In this document: piece by piece, positions 18,684 to 28,236 of the stretch | How the letters are laid out: the number at the start of each line of letters is the position of its first letter | Position numbering within the stretch: position 1 is the first letter of the stretch | NCBI GenBank assembly: GCA_031266365.1 | Contig: JAISBE010000019.1 | Location: 1-64,000, forward strand | Reading direction: 5' to 3' | DNA length: 64,000 bases | Source: Oscillospiraceae bacterium | GTDB taxonomy: Bacteria > Bacillota > Clostridia > Oscillospirales > Acutalibacteraceae | The notes under the pieces: model-generated | What the model was told of the DNA's origin: nothing | The model's input: only the letters and a program-made list of their open reading frames with translations | The model's database searches: none | Translations under genes and position numbers: made by a program

Positions 18684-21251
18684 TTGTTTTTGAAAAAACT
18701 TTTTCAAAAGATCGTTTTAAATAAATATCTGTTTAGTCTTTGCTATATGATAAACCTCATGTTGTTCGATATGCGCATCTATGAAAAATTTTATAATAAA
18801 ATAAAATGGCCTATCCTCTTTTGGGGGATCTTTTTATGCTGTTATACGATATTTCGCAAAAAATATATTTTAAAATTGGAATACGGCAAAATTTTATCTT
18901 TATTTATAGCACTCTGCATTTTAACTGCTTGCCTGCATTTTAATGAAAATTTTTGCCTTAATATTTTTTTTATTGTTCAAACTTGCATTTTATTTTTCGT
19001 CTTTTATGCCTCTTATTTGGATAATAACAAAGAACAAAGAGAAAAATATTTTAACATACTTATTATCGCCATACAGATAATTTCCATGCTCATGACGTTT
19101 TTAGGGCTTCTTGTATCAATTTTATGGAAAACGATACGCACAGGTGAATTTGTAATCGGTATCTCTAATAAGCGGTTTTGTGGGCTGATTTCGAATCCAA
19201 ATTTAACTGGCTTAATTGCTGTTATAGTTTTAATTACCGCCGATTGGACTTATTATAGATCTGGATTTGGGAATATTTTTCAGAGTCTTATTTCTAAAAT
19301 ATTTCCAGAGTATAAACAGAAAAAGAAATGTGAAAATTCTCATTATAAGCAGGTCATTTTACCAAAATGGTTCTTAATCGCCAACGTAGTTATCAGCATT
19401 TTTAGCTTGCTGCTTTCCGATTCCAACTCTGCTTTAATATTGATTTGGTTTTATATCATATTTTCCTTAATAATAAAGCTATTTTTAAAATTGGATATCA
19501 ATAAAAAACCAACACAAATATTTAAAAAATTAAGCTTTATATTGTGCTTTAGCACAGTACTTATCATGTCCACTTTTCCAATTAGAAAATTTACCCAACA
19601 GAGATTCACAGTTTTAGTCAATAATTTGAGCACAAATTTAATAGAAATTAAGGAGCAATCCTCTGAACCAGAAAAAGTTGTTGGAAGAGAGGATTATGAA
19701 ATAACAAGCGGCAGAATGAAGCTCATAGAACAAGCGTTTGAAGTTTATAAAGCGCATCCGATTTTAGGTATCGGTACAGCAAATATTGTACTATACGGGA
19801 CTAAAATCCTGGAAGGCGGGCTCATTTATTCAGACTTACACAATGCCTACCTAACGATTTTGGTTTCAAATGGAATTTTGGGGCTTTTGGTGTTTCTTCT
19901 TTTCTTGATTTTGGTATTGAGGAGGATAATAATTGCTCTATTTCTCAGAAAAACAGGGGGAACAAATAGAGAATTCTTTTGCAAAATTTTCGCTTTTTGT
20001 GCATCATATGTGGTTTACGGGTTTATGGAAAAGGCTGTTATATTCGAAGTGACGTTTAGTGTTGCGTTCTTTTGGTTTATTGCAGGATTTGCAATACATG
20101 AACTTTTGGAGCTAGAAAGGCAGTATTTCCGAGAAATTAAGAATGGAAAAAAGGTTTTGGGATTTTTTGGAATTTCCCCATTTCAGTTGATCAGCTGTGT
20201 CAACATTGCTGCCGAGAAAACCAAAAGTAAAAATATTCTTTTTACCTCCCAAGAATCTGGAATAACCGAAAAATTGAAGAATCACAAATTTTTTTCGAAA
20301 GTTTACCTAATTTCACGAAAGAAATTAAGATCGTTATGCTCTTATTTGATCAAAACTTTATTCTTCCCTCAAAAAGCTATCCATGACCAAATTTCCGACT
20401 ATAACGACGAGCTTATTTTTGACGAAATATACTGCACAGATTGCAACTCAATAATGTGTTCTATATATTTTTATAATAAAAAATGGAACCCTGAATTAAA
20501 ATTGCACCTCATCGAAGACGGCGCGAGGAATTATTGCATTCAACTCGACCATTACAAAACATTTAGAAAATTTGCAAAGATTTTAGGCACGGAACTCTAT
20601 ATCGATGAATTTTGCGATGCCGTCGTTTTCGAGCCTAAGATGCTGCATAATTTTTCACATTTAAGCGTAAAAAATCAAGTTAAATTCTATAAAAATAAAA
20701 AAGCTGAGTCTGTTATCTCAGAAATTTATATAGATAAAATATCTGAAGGAGAAATGAGCAATAATAGCATAATTTATTTTGATCAACCCATAAAATTAGG
20801 CGATTTTGCCCATTTTCAGATAACTGAATCGGAAGTTTTTGATCTTTTGAAAAAAACTTTGCCGGAAGAACGGCTCAAAGTGAAAATTCACCCAAAGCTA
20901 AAACAAAAAGATATGGATAAAAACATCGTTAAAAGCCTAGTTTTTGAGCCATATTTCGTAAAAAATCAAGAAATACTCGATAATTTAGTGCTCATCAGTT
21001 TATCATCAACAGCCCTTTTCTCTCCAAAGTTAATTTTCGACCGCGAACCGACTGTTATATTCATTTACAAGCTATTTGATCAGTATTTTTCGCAGCAAGA
21101 CGTCAAAGACGAGTTTATATGTTACACCAACGGATCGTTCGACAGCGCCGTCGATAAATTGAGAAGCCTTTATAGCAACAAAAATAAGGTTATATGTGTT
21201 AGCACCTTAAAAGAATTAGAAAAAATTCTTAAAAACATCGAAAAAGGATAA
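18684..21251 (+). CDS. Fusion: Wzy-like polymerase plus sialyltransferase-superfamily (GT52-like) domain
   Basis: Residues 1 to about 475 are a Wzy/O-antigen ligase-like membrane domain similar to the preceding protein (ISNPNLTGL, LLLSDSNSAL, ITSGRMKLIEQAFEVYKAHP, DLHNAYLTILVSNG). From about residue 490 a soluble domain begins with KVLGFFGISPFQLISC. It carries the three motifs of bacterial sialyltransferases of the GT38/GT52 type: E-D-G in HLIEDGARN, H-P in VKIHPKLK and S-S in ISLSSTALF. One chain thus joins a periplasm-facing polymerase to a cytoplasmic transferase. It starts with TTG 4 bases after AGGAG, and a second TTG two codons later is possible. No CMP-sugar synthesis gene is in the window, so the donor is unknown. 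Confidence 0.78.
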   Translation: MFLKKLFQKIVLNKYLFSLCYMINLMLFDMRIYEKFYNKIKWPILFWGIFLCCYTIFRKKYILKLEYGKILSLFIALCILTACLHFNENFCLNIFFIVQTCILFFVFYASYLDNNKEQREKYFNILIIAIQIISMLMTFLGLLVSILWKTIRTGEFVIGISNKRFCGLISNPNLTGLIAVIVLITADWTYYRSGFGNIFQSLISKIFPEYKQKKKCENSHYKQVILPKWFLIANVVISIFSLLLSDSNSALILIWFYIIFSLIIKLFLKLDINKKPTQIFKKLSFILCFSTVLIMSTFPIRKFTQQRFTVLVNNLSTNLIEIKEQSSEPEKVVGREDYEITSGRMKLIEQAFEVYKAHPILGIGTANIVLYGTKILEGGLIYSDLHNAYLTILVSNGILGLLVFLLFLILVLRRIIIALFLRKTGGTNREFFCKIFAFCASYVVYGFMEKAVIFEVTFSVAFFWFIAGFAIHELLELERQYFREIKNGKKVLGFFGISPFQLISCVNIAAEKTKSKNILFTSQESGITEKLKNHKFFSKVYLISRKKLRSLCSYLIKTLFFPQKAIHDQISDYNDELIFDEIYCTDCNSIMCSIYFYNKKWNPELKLHLIEDGARNYCIQLDHYKTFRKFAKILGTELYIDEFCDAVVFEPKMLHNFSHLSVKNQVKFYKNKKAESVISEIYIDKISEGEMSNNSIIYFDQPIKLGDFAHFQITESEVFDLLKKTLPEERLKVKIHPKLKQKDMDKNIVKSLVFEPYFVKNQEILDNLVLISLSSTALFSPKLIFDREPTVIFIYKLFDQYFSQQDVKDEFICYTNGSFDSAVDKLRSLYSNKNKVICVSTLKELEKILKNIEKG

Positions 21252-22271
21252 GTGAAATATATGATAAGCGTCATAGTACCTGTATACAATTCACAAAATT
21301 TTTTAAGACGCTGCGTCGAAAGTTTACTAAAACAGACCTGTGCTGACTTAGAAATTATCTTGGTAAACGACGCATCTCCAGATAACAGCATCGAAATAAT
21401 GAAAGAATACAGAGAAAAATATCCAGAAAAAATTATTGTGATCGATTCTCCCATAAACTTGCGCCAAGGTGGAGCACGAAACTTGGGACTTAAAGCCGCA
21501 CACGGTGAATACATCGGTTTTGTTGATAGCGACGATTGGGTAAGCAAAGGTATGTTTGCCGCACTTTACGACAAAGCCACAAAAGACCACAGCGATATGG
21601 TTGGCTCGCAGTATTACACCGCATTAACTGAAGAAAATTTTAAAGCACATCAGAATAAATACACTCGCGATTTATTGGAAATATCTGGCAAAAAATTAAC
21701 ACAGGAAAATAAAGAGCAGCTATTATTCAAAGTAAGCGGTATATGGAGCAATCTTTATAAGCGCTCGATAATACTTGACAATAACATTTTTTTTCTTGAA
21801 AAAACCGCCTATGAAGACAATCATTTTGTGAAACTTTACACCCTTCACATAAACAATTATTCGTTCATAGATAGTCCATATTACTATTATTTTAAAAACC
21901 AAAATTCTACCGTAAATAAGAAAAATCAGGCCTACCAGTTCGATAGACTAGAAGTTGAGCGAAAAAAAATAAAAGAATATAAAAAGCGTAACCTTTTTGA
22001 GCAATATAAAAATGGTATAGAAATAGATTTCGTAAAGACATTTTATTTAAACACTGTAGCTTTAATTTTTAATGCGTTCGATAAACCACCGATTAAAAAG
22101 CTCAAAGAGATAAAATTAGAACTTGAAAATAACTTCCCCGGTTATAAAAAGAATATTTATTACAAAACAGCACTTTCCTTTGAAGATAGATTAAAAATAG
22201 ATTTGGCAAATATGTTTCCGGGGATGCTATCTACTGCTTATAATATTAAAAATAAGTTAAAAAAAGGGTAA
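21252..22271 (+). CDS. Glycosyltransferase family 2
   Basis: A GT-A fold transferase of 339 residues (336 if the ATG at 21261 is used). ISVIVPVYNSQNFLRRCVES begins the nucleotide-binding domain. LVNDASPDNS, GGARNLGLKAAHGEYIGF and the metal-binding VDSDDW are the standard motifs. The second half is Lys- and Tyr-rich without a recognised domain, probably binding the acceptor or the membrane surface. The GTG abuts the stop codon of the preceding gene, so the two are translationally coupled. Donor and acceptor cannot be told from sequence. Confidence 0.87.
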   Translation: MKYMISVIVPVYNSQNFLRRCVESLLKQTCADLEIILVNDASPDNSIEIMKEYREKYPEKIIVIDSPINLRQGGARNLGLKAAHGEYIGFVDSDDWVSKGMFAALYDKATKDHSDMVGSQYYTALTEENFKAHQNKYTRDLLEISGKKLTQENKEQLLFKVSGIWSNLYKRSIILDNNIFFLEKTAYEDNHFVKLYTLHINNYSFIDSPYYYYFKNQNSTVNKKNQAYQFDRLEVERKKIKEYKKRNLFEQYKNGIEIDFVKTFYLNTVALIFNAFDKPPIKKLKEIKLELENNFPGYKKNIYYKTALSFEDRLKIDLANMFPGMLSTAYNIKNKLKKG

Positions 22272-22277
22272 AATATT

Positions 22278-23819
22278 ATGGAAAGAACAAAAAACTCGCT
22301 CAGGAATGCTGCAGTTGGCATGAGTGCAACGGTAATCGAAATGCTTGCACAACTAATTATTCGGCCACAGTTCGTTAAGGCATTGGGCGATTCTATTTTT
22401 GGGTTCGATAGCTTGCTTTCAAAAGTCATTTCCATGCTATCTATAGCGGAGCTGGGAATAGGAAGCGTTATATGCTTCAGCCTTTACAAGCCAATAGCTG
22501 AAAAAAACCACGATGAAGTAATCGGGCTCATGCAGCTTTACCGCAATTTTTATTTTAAAATTAGCTTTATTATTCTTGCAATGGGCATTTGTTTTGCGCC
22601 TTTTTTGCAGCTTTTCACCGGAGGGCTATACGAAAATAACCCTTTATATTTATATACAATTTATGGCATTTTTATTTTAGACGCCTTTTTTTCTTATTTT
22701 TTTTCCTACAATAAAACTTTTTTAATAGCAATACAAAAAAATTCCGTAATAAATATAATAAAAATATTATACCAGTGTTTAAGTTTACCTTTATTTCTTT
22801 TGATATTGAACACAACAAACAACTATGTCACTTACCTCATAGTTTGGGTGATTTTAAGAGCCGTCGAAAATATGACCTCCTACTGGTTTGTGCGAAAAAA
22901 ATATAAGTATCTTGGAGATAAAAAGCCGCATCCTCTTTCAAGTGAAAAAAGAAAGAAAATAAGCAAAAATATACGAGCACTCGTCACGCATAGCTTAGGT
23001 GGTGCCTTCGTATTGAATACAGATAATTTGATCATATCCGCCATAATAGGTTTGGTAACTTCAGGGTTTTTTTCAAATTATATTACGCTTACAAGTAGCG
23101 TGCATAAAATGGTCACCCAAATTTTTGACGGTATACGCGCAAGTTTTGGAGATTTTGCAGTACAGCGCGATCAATCTGAAACAAAGCGGATATTTCTAGT
23201 TTTACAGTTGGTTTCTTTTTTAATTTACACTTGGTGTTGCGTGTTTCTTTTGAATTTATGCCAGCCATTCATCGCTCTGTGGATGGGCAAAGAAAAGCAA
23301 ATTCCATTTATCGCTTTAGTCATACTGATATTCAATTTTTATCTGAGAGGGCTTCGCTCTCCCGTTGATTTATTAAAAGATGTGAAAGGCCTTTATTGGC
23401 AAGATCGCTATAAATCCATCGTCGAAGGCGCCGTGAAAGTTTTATTTTCAATATTGTTGGGTTATCATTTTGGCATAATAGGCGTTATTTTAGGAACCAC
23501 CTTAAGTTTTATAACCGTCCTTTTCACTGTGGAACCCTATATTGTTTATAAATACGCGTTAAAAGAAAAAGTATGGTCGTATTACATTATCTATACAAAA
23601 TATTTTATCATAGCAACAATTATCTGCACCGCTAGCCTTGGACTCAATATCTTTTTATTTCACACCGAAAATTTAATCCATTTGATTGCATTGAGATTTT
23701 TAATATGTTTGATTTTTCCTCCAATTTGCTTTATAGCTATGTTTTATAAGACGAACGAATTTAAGTACCTATGCTCCTCGCTGACTAAATCTCTGTTTCA
23801 CACTTCTAATAAAAAATAA
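22278..23819 (+). CDS. wzx: Polysaccharide flippase (Wzx, MOP superfamily)
   Basis: A 513-residue polytopic protein with about 14 hydrophobic helices. The N-terminal pattern NAAVGMSATVIEMLAQLIIR followed by LSIAELGIGSVICFSLYKPI and the later YITLTSSVHKMVTQIF are typical of PST/Wzx exporters. It should move the lipid-linked repeat unit to the outer face for the Wzy-type enzymes. It follows the GT2 gene by six bases. It is the last gene of the plus-strand cluster, and a terminator stands 25 bases after its stop. Confidence 0.88.
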   Translation: MERTKNSLRNAAVGMSATVIEMLAQLIIRPQFVKALGDSIFGFDSLLSKVISMLSIAELGIGSVICFSLYKPIAEKNHDEVIGLMQLYRNFYFKISFIILAMGICFAPFLQLFTGGLYENNPLYLYTIYGIFILDAFFSYFFSYNKTFLIAIQKNSVINIIKILYQCLSLPLFLLILNTTNNYVTYLIVWVILRAVENMTSYWFVRKKYKYLGDKKPHPLSSEKRKKISKNIRALVTHSLGGAFVLNTDNLIISAIIGLVTSGFFSNYITLTSSVHKMVTQIFDGIRASFGDFAVQRDQSETKRIFLVLQLVSFLIYTWCCVFLLNLCQPFIALWMGKEKQIPFIALVILIFNFYLRGLRSPVDLLKDVKGLYWQDRYKSIVEGAVKVLFSILLGYHFGIIGVILGTTLSFITVLFTVEPYIVYKYALKEKVWSYYIIYTKYFIIATIICTASLGLNIFLFHTENLIHLIALRFLICLIFPPICFIAMFYKTNEFKYLCSSLTKSLFHTSNKK

Positions 23820-23843
23820 ATGCTATCATAATATATAACTTTC

Positions 23844-23875
23844 ATATCCACATCACACTGATGCTGGATATTTTT
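23844..23875 (+). terminator. Rho-independent terminator of the polysaccharide cluster
   Basis: ATATCC pairs with GGATAT, with an inner CATC/GATG stem, and is followed by five T residues. It lies just after the flippase gene. Confidence 0.7.
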
Positions 23876-23985
23876 GTACACTAAAAGAAAAATTAAAAAG
23901 GTATAAAAAATTCACTTGCACGAGAAAAAGCTCGCAAAAATAGCAAATATACATCACTTTTAATTCTAAAGATTAGCTATTGAGC

Positions 23986-24825
23986 TTATCTCTCTTCAGC
24001 TTCGTAAACTTCTTCCAACTCAGACCTATTTATTGTTCCTTTAAAAAGATATGTTAAAACATATATCCCTAAAATTAAGTCTACAAAACCTGGGAATAAC
24101 AATAAAGCTTCAAACTCATTATTCATAATTTTTTCCACAAAATTACCTATATAGTAAGTAAATGCGAAAATAATAGAAAGCATACCGAAAATAAACAATT
24201 TCTTTTTATTATTTTTAGATTTTATCTCAGCAAACACAGTGGCTTGATAAAAAAAGAACAACGTAAACATCCCTAATGCTAACAAATCAAGCATATCGAT
24301 ATTATAAAAAGCCTTTCCTTTATAGTCAGCGAAAAGCTCAAATAGCCTAATACCAGACCACACCGTTGGCAATATATAAATCAATGAAAATTTCTTTAAA
24401 AATTCATTTTTAACTGTACATCCCACAGATATTGCCCCAAAGACTACCGCCACCAATAATCCGAAGATAATTTCCACAAAAAACAAAATTTTATCTGCTG
24501 TTTCTTTCGGCAAAGGAAAATAAATTACCATCAAAACATTCCTAAAAGTATGACAAAAAATCGCTATACTAGGTATAAAAGTTAACATTTGATCTGATAC
24601 TGTTGAAGTTGAAAACACACTTTGATTTGAATCTTTTGAAAATACAACAAAAAAAATGATTATCAATGAAAAAACTAAGAGTAAGGTTAAATACCATACA
24701 TCTAAACTGAGCCCTAAAATTAAATTTTGCGATTCTTTATTTTCAGTGAATAATCTACATACATTGAGTGGTATTAAAGTCAAAAACGCTACAACGAAAG
24801 GAATCCAACTATATTTTATTTTCAC
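23986..24825 (-). CDS. Polytopic membrane protein of unknown function
   Basis: I do not recognise this 279-residue protein. About seven hydrophobic helices are evident, with short charged loops (FTENKESQN, KSKNNKKK) and a Glu-rich C-terminus (SELEEVYEAEER). The start is a GTG at 24825, because GGAGG (24833-24837) lies at proper spacing. The reading frame extends 14 codons further upstream, but the ribosome site would then be inside the gene. It is a single gene facing the polysaccharide cluster, and no functional link to either neighbour is apparent. Confidence 0.7.
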   Translation of the reverse strand: MKIKYSWIPFVVAFLTLIPLNVCRLFTENKESQNLILGLSLDVWYLTLLLVFSLIIIFFVVFSKDSNQSVFSTSTVSDQMLTFIPSIAIFCHTFRNVLMVIYFPLPKETADKILFFVEIIFGLLVAVVFGAISVGCTVKNEFLKKFSLIYILPTVWSGIRLFELFADYKGKAFYNIDMLDLLALGMFTLFFFYQATVFAEIKSKNNKKKLFIFGMLSIIFAFTYYIGNFVEKIMNNEFEALLLFPGFVDLILGIYVLTYLFKGTINRSELEEVYEAEER

Positions 24826-25157
24826 GAATATTCCTCCAAAGTTCAAAATATATAAGAATGCACTCAATTATTACCAAAACATAAACCTTAAATATATTTT
24901 AATACAGAGAATAGTTGATGTCAAGAAAACCATAATGCTTAAAATATGCTTTTTACTTGTTGAATTATATCATAATTTTAAAATATTTATTTTATTTTGT
25001 CAATTAATATATTTTACAATTTAAATTAAAAACATTATAAGCATTTTTGCAATTTCTCCGAAATTTTAAAATTTAGTTTCAACCAATATACTTATATGAT
25101 ATAATCTAATAGGCAGATTTATTGTCTAGTTCTTATATGAAAGGAGGAATTTAATTT
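24826..25157. other. Intergenic region between divergent genes
   Basis: AT-rich spacer. It holds the ribosome site of the membrane-protein gene on the minus strand and the promoter of the nucleotidase gene at 25077-25105. Nothing else was recognised. Confidence 0.6.
25077..25105 (+). promoter_or_regulatory. Promoter of the 5'-nucleotidase gene
   Basis: TTTCAA (25077-25082), 17 bases and TATAAT (25100-25105). TG at 25097-25098 makes an extended -10, which would compensate for the weak -35. The gene starts 53 bases downstream, behind GAAAGGAGG. Confidence 0.7.
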
Positions 25158-27047
25158 ATGACTCGCAAGTCAAAATTATTTAGGCTTGCTATATTTTTGC
25201 CAATTATTTTTTTCACATCATGTTCACATCAAAATATTAGCTTGCCTGATAAAAACCTTACTATCACAATTTTGCACACAAACGATATGCACGGGGCTAT
25301 TGAAAGTGTATATGATGACGACGGTAACATTACACAAATCGGTGCAGATTACATCAAAGCTCTTAAATATAGCAAAGAAAACTCTATTTTAATCGATGCT
25401 GGTGACGCCACCCAAGGCAACTTATTCGCTCAGCGCAGCAAAGGGAAGAATGTTATGAAAATAATGAAAGCTGCCGGATTCAACATAATGGCACTTGGAA
25501 ATCATGAATTTGACTATGGGCAAGCAATCTTAAAAGAAAATATTTCAGAATCCGGTCTTGAAGTAATCTCCGCAAACGTCTTAAACCAAGACCATACACC
25601 ATTTTTAAAAAATGAAAAAAATAACGGATGCCATATAATAAAAGAAATAGATGGCAAAAAAATTGGCTTTTTTGCTCTCACAACCTCAGATACTCCACAT
25701 CAATCCAACCCAGATAACTTAGAAGGATTACATTTTCAAACTGAGGCTGAAACCGCTATACAGCAAGTTGAAATTTTAAAAAAGCAACATTGCGATGCTA
25801 TAATTGCTATTGCTCATACCGGAAGTAAGAAAAGCGCTGAAATAGCTACAATACCAGATATAAATATAATACTTGATGGCCATAGTCACGAAAAATACTC
25901 AACGAATATAGGCCAAACTTTTATCCAACAAACCGGTTCATCATCTAAAGCTATAGGCGAAATTACTCTAACATTCACTCCAGATGGTAAGTTTGTTATC
26001 TCTCCACGCATCATAGAAGCTAATCAATTCAACGCACTCGGACTGCATCCTGACGAACAAATAAGAAAGATGTGCGAAGATGAAAAAGAAGAATGCCGAA
26101 AGTTGTACTCTCAAGTGATTGGAAAAATTGATCAGACTTTATACGGAGGAAATTATGAAAACGTAAATATAAATAAACTTTACGATAGCAATTTAGCGCA
26201 ATTAGTGCAAGATGCATGCATATTTGCAGTTAATAAACTCGTACCCAAAACAAATTCAGATATCGTTGCCCTGGGAGGTGGAGGTGGTGTAAGGAAACGT
26301 ATCAACTCTGGAAACGCAACCCGTGGAGATATTCTAAATGCATTTCCATTCGAAAACAGACTTCTTGTAAAAAAAATTAGTCCCAAAAACATCTATGAAG
26401 TCTTAAAACCTGGCTTTAAAACCTTATATAAAGATAATGGAATTCTCAAAGGAGAAAATAACGCTTTTCCATGCGTTGGAGGTATGCGCGTTGAAGTTAC
26501 TATTCCAAAATCAAGTCCAAATTTAGGAGATAGCGATAGCTCACCGATACAAAAAGTGGTTTTGTTAGATAGCAACGGTAAAGATAAAAAAGAGCTAAAC
26601 AGGGACGATGACAAACCCGAACTTTTACTTGCAATAAACGATTTTATGGCTCAAGGTGGAGATGGATACCCAACGTTCGACAAATACGAAACCATAGCCA
26701 AAGGCAACGAACCCACAGGAGATGTGCTTATTCACTACATAGAGCACCTCACCAAAGAGTATGGCAGCATTAAAGGATACCCCGCTAATATGTCTAGAAT
26801 AAAATTCATTGATATTTCATCAGGTAATTACAGTGCAGAAATATCAGTAAGTGAAAAATTCAATCCAGATCAAGTAACTGTGGATGGGCATACTACTAGC
26901 GAATGGCATATAATGGCAGGCGGTAAAGTAATAGTTAAAGATCTATCCTCAGGCCCTCATTCGATTTCAGCGTGGTCTAATAATTCGCACCAAGAATTTT
27001 ATGTAAATAACCAAATCGGTATTCTTAAAGCTTCGATATACTCATAA
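25158..27047 (+). CDS. 5'-nucleotidase/UshA-family metallophosphatase lipoprotein
   Basis: A surface-anchored, two-domain nucleotidase likely to release phosphate and nucleosides from extracellular nucleotides. The N-terminus ends in a lipobox-like FTSC (Cys22). The metallophosphatase domain shows all metal motifs: ILHTNDMHG (39-46), DAGDATQGN, ALGNHEFD and LDGHSHEKY. The C-terminal 5'-nucleotidase domain has GGGGGVRKRINSG, RGDILNAFPF and the substrate-stacking region ending in GGDGYPTF. After about residue 550 an extra segment of some 75 residues (VTVDGHTTSEWHIMAGG and following) looks like a small beta-sandwich and is not part of the standard enzyme. At 629 residues it is a little longer than most relatives. 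Confidence 0.9.
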   Translation: MTRKSKLFRLAIFLPIIFFTSCSHQNISLPDKNLTITILHTNDMHGAIESVYDDDGNITQIGADYIKALKYSKENSILIDAGDATQGNLFAQRSKGKNVMKIMKAAGFNIMALGNHEFDYGQAILKENISESGLEVISANVLNQDHTPFLKNEKNNGCHIIKEIDGKKIGFFALTTSDTPHQSNPDNLEGLHFQTEAETAIQQVEILKKQHCDAIIAIAHTGSKKSAEIATIPDINIILDGHSHEKYSTNIGQTFIQQTGSSSKAIGEITLTFTPDGKFVISPRIIEANQFNALGLHPDEQIRKMCEDEKEECRKLYSQVIGKIDQTLYGGNYENVNINKLYDSNLAQLVQDACIFAVNKLVPKTNSDIVALGGGGGVRKRINSGNATRGDILNAFPFENRLLVKKISPKNIYEVLKPGFKTLYKDNGILKGENNAFPCVGGMRVEVTIPKSSPNLGDSDSSPIQKVVLLDSNGKDKKELNRDDDKPELLLAINDFMAQGGDGYPTFDKYETIAKGNEPTGDVLIHYIEHLTKEYGSIKGYPANMSRIKFIDISSGNYSAEISVSEKFNPDQVTVDGHTTSEWHIMAGGKVIVKDLSSGPHSISAWSNNSHQEFYVNNQIGILKASIYS

Positions 27048-27238
27048 AACTTATATAACCGCAAGGACTTCACCTGCAGATATTTAGATTTTAAGGAGCA
27101 GAGGGGCAATATTGAATATAAAATGGATAATTAACCGCAAATTCTAATATTTATAAAGAAATTTCAATTTAAATAATTTTCGCAAATTGGCTACGGGTTA
27201 TTCTGAATATCACGATCGCACTTTGGCATTTATAGCCT

Positions 27239-27562
27239 TCAATTTGTGACATCTGAGATTGTATGTACTTTACCATTAAGCGTTATGATTGCGATCGTTA
27301 GTTCTGTCTGTCTTTCCTTGCACATACTCTCTATTTCTCGACGTAGCAGCTCCAGGTCATATGTCACACCTTCGGTATCCAGGAATCGAATTATGAATCT
27401 CAAGTCTTTTATATTTGAACCATTTTCACCAAAATTGAGTCCAAAAAAAATATTTTTGATATTAAAGTAATAGGTAGCTTCCTTTTTTATACCTTCAATT
27501 GTTACTCCTCCCCCCGCAGCCTCCTGTAAATCCTGTTCACTTATCTCTTTTACTTCACCCAC
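27239..27562 (-). CDS. Double-glycine-leader precursor with a large unrecognised cargo
   Basis: A 107-residue protein starting at GTG eight bases after AGGAGG. The N-terminus (EVKEISEQDLQEAAGGG) is a double-glycine leader of the kind cleaved by C39 peptidase transporters, with Leu and Ala/Gly at the usual positions. Processing after GG would release about 88 residues. The cargo is not a typical small bacteriocin. It looks like a folded alpha/beta domain (LRFIIRFLDTEG, LELLRREIESMC, LTIAIITLNGKVHTI). A decayed relative lies just upstream at 27727-28039. No modification enzyme or transporter is nearby. Confidence 0.65.
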   Translation of the reverse strand: MGEVKEISEQDLQEAAGGGVTIEGIKKEATYYFNIKNIFFGLNFGENGSNIKDLRFIIRFLDTEGVTYDLELLRREIESMCKERQTELTIAIITLNGKVHTISDVTN

Positions 27563-27726
27563 AAATAACTCCTCCTAAAATAAAATTGCCAGTTAACTTC
27601 GTTTCTATAAATTAAAAGGCACTATGTATATCATTTGTATTTTTCAGATACATAGCGCCACTTGTAAGCATTAATACATAAAATTCGCTCATTGATATTT
27701 ATTCAACTAAAGTAAAATATATATCA

Positions 27727-28039
27727 TCACACTTTTATCTGTAAAACGCCCACTACTCTTTCACCCGTGCACTGTATGGGCAAGCATACTGTTATTATTT
27801 TCGGCTCCTCAATAGCTGCGTCGATACGGGTTAGAATAGCTGTCGCGTCGCATAGTATGCAGCGTGCTTTTAACTTAACGGCAAGCTCTTCAGCTTCGTT
27901 TGCATGTCCAGGTTTGCATATCCAGATCCGGTTAAGTTAGTCAAGGTAATATCCATGGTAATGCTGTCATTTATTATAACCAACTTTCCCCTGCAGCGTC
28001 CTGCAAATCGCTTCCGTTCAATTCTTTTGATTCATCCAT
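27727..28039 (-). pseudogene. Decayed GG-leader precursor, paralogue of 27239-27562
   Basis: A good ribosome site (AAGGAGG) precedes ATG at 28039. The frame reads MDESKELNGSDLQDAAGES and stops at 27974, clearly related to the neighbour's leader EVKEISEQDLQEAAGGG. In another frame the minus strand is open from about 27931 to a stop at 27727 and encodes a protein-like segment (ELAVKLKARCILCD, IDAAIEEPKIITVCL) that can be matched loosely to the neighbour's C-terminal half. The simplest reading is a precursor gene broken by a nonsense change and a frameshift. A sequencing error alone would not explain both. Confidence 0.55.
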
Positions 28040-28236
28040 AATAAACAGCCTCCTTAATTATAAATTATTTATAATGCTTTGACTTAAGTTTATTATATAA
28101 CACATTTTCAAACTGTTCAATATTTTTATAGAATTAAAACTAAAATTTATTTAAATTTAAATCAATTTTCGTGTATTAATTCAATATATTAAATCATGAA
28201 TTTCAGGCTTTACAAAGGTTTTTATCGTCGACAAAA

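Noticed and set aside
27060..27150. Small gene after the nucleotidase (AAGGAGCAGAGG ribosome-like site)
   Set aside because: Only a few codons follow before stops, and no leader or protein-like sequence was found.
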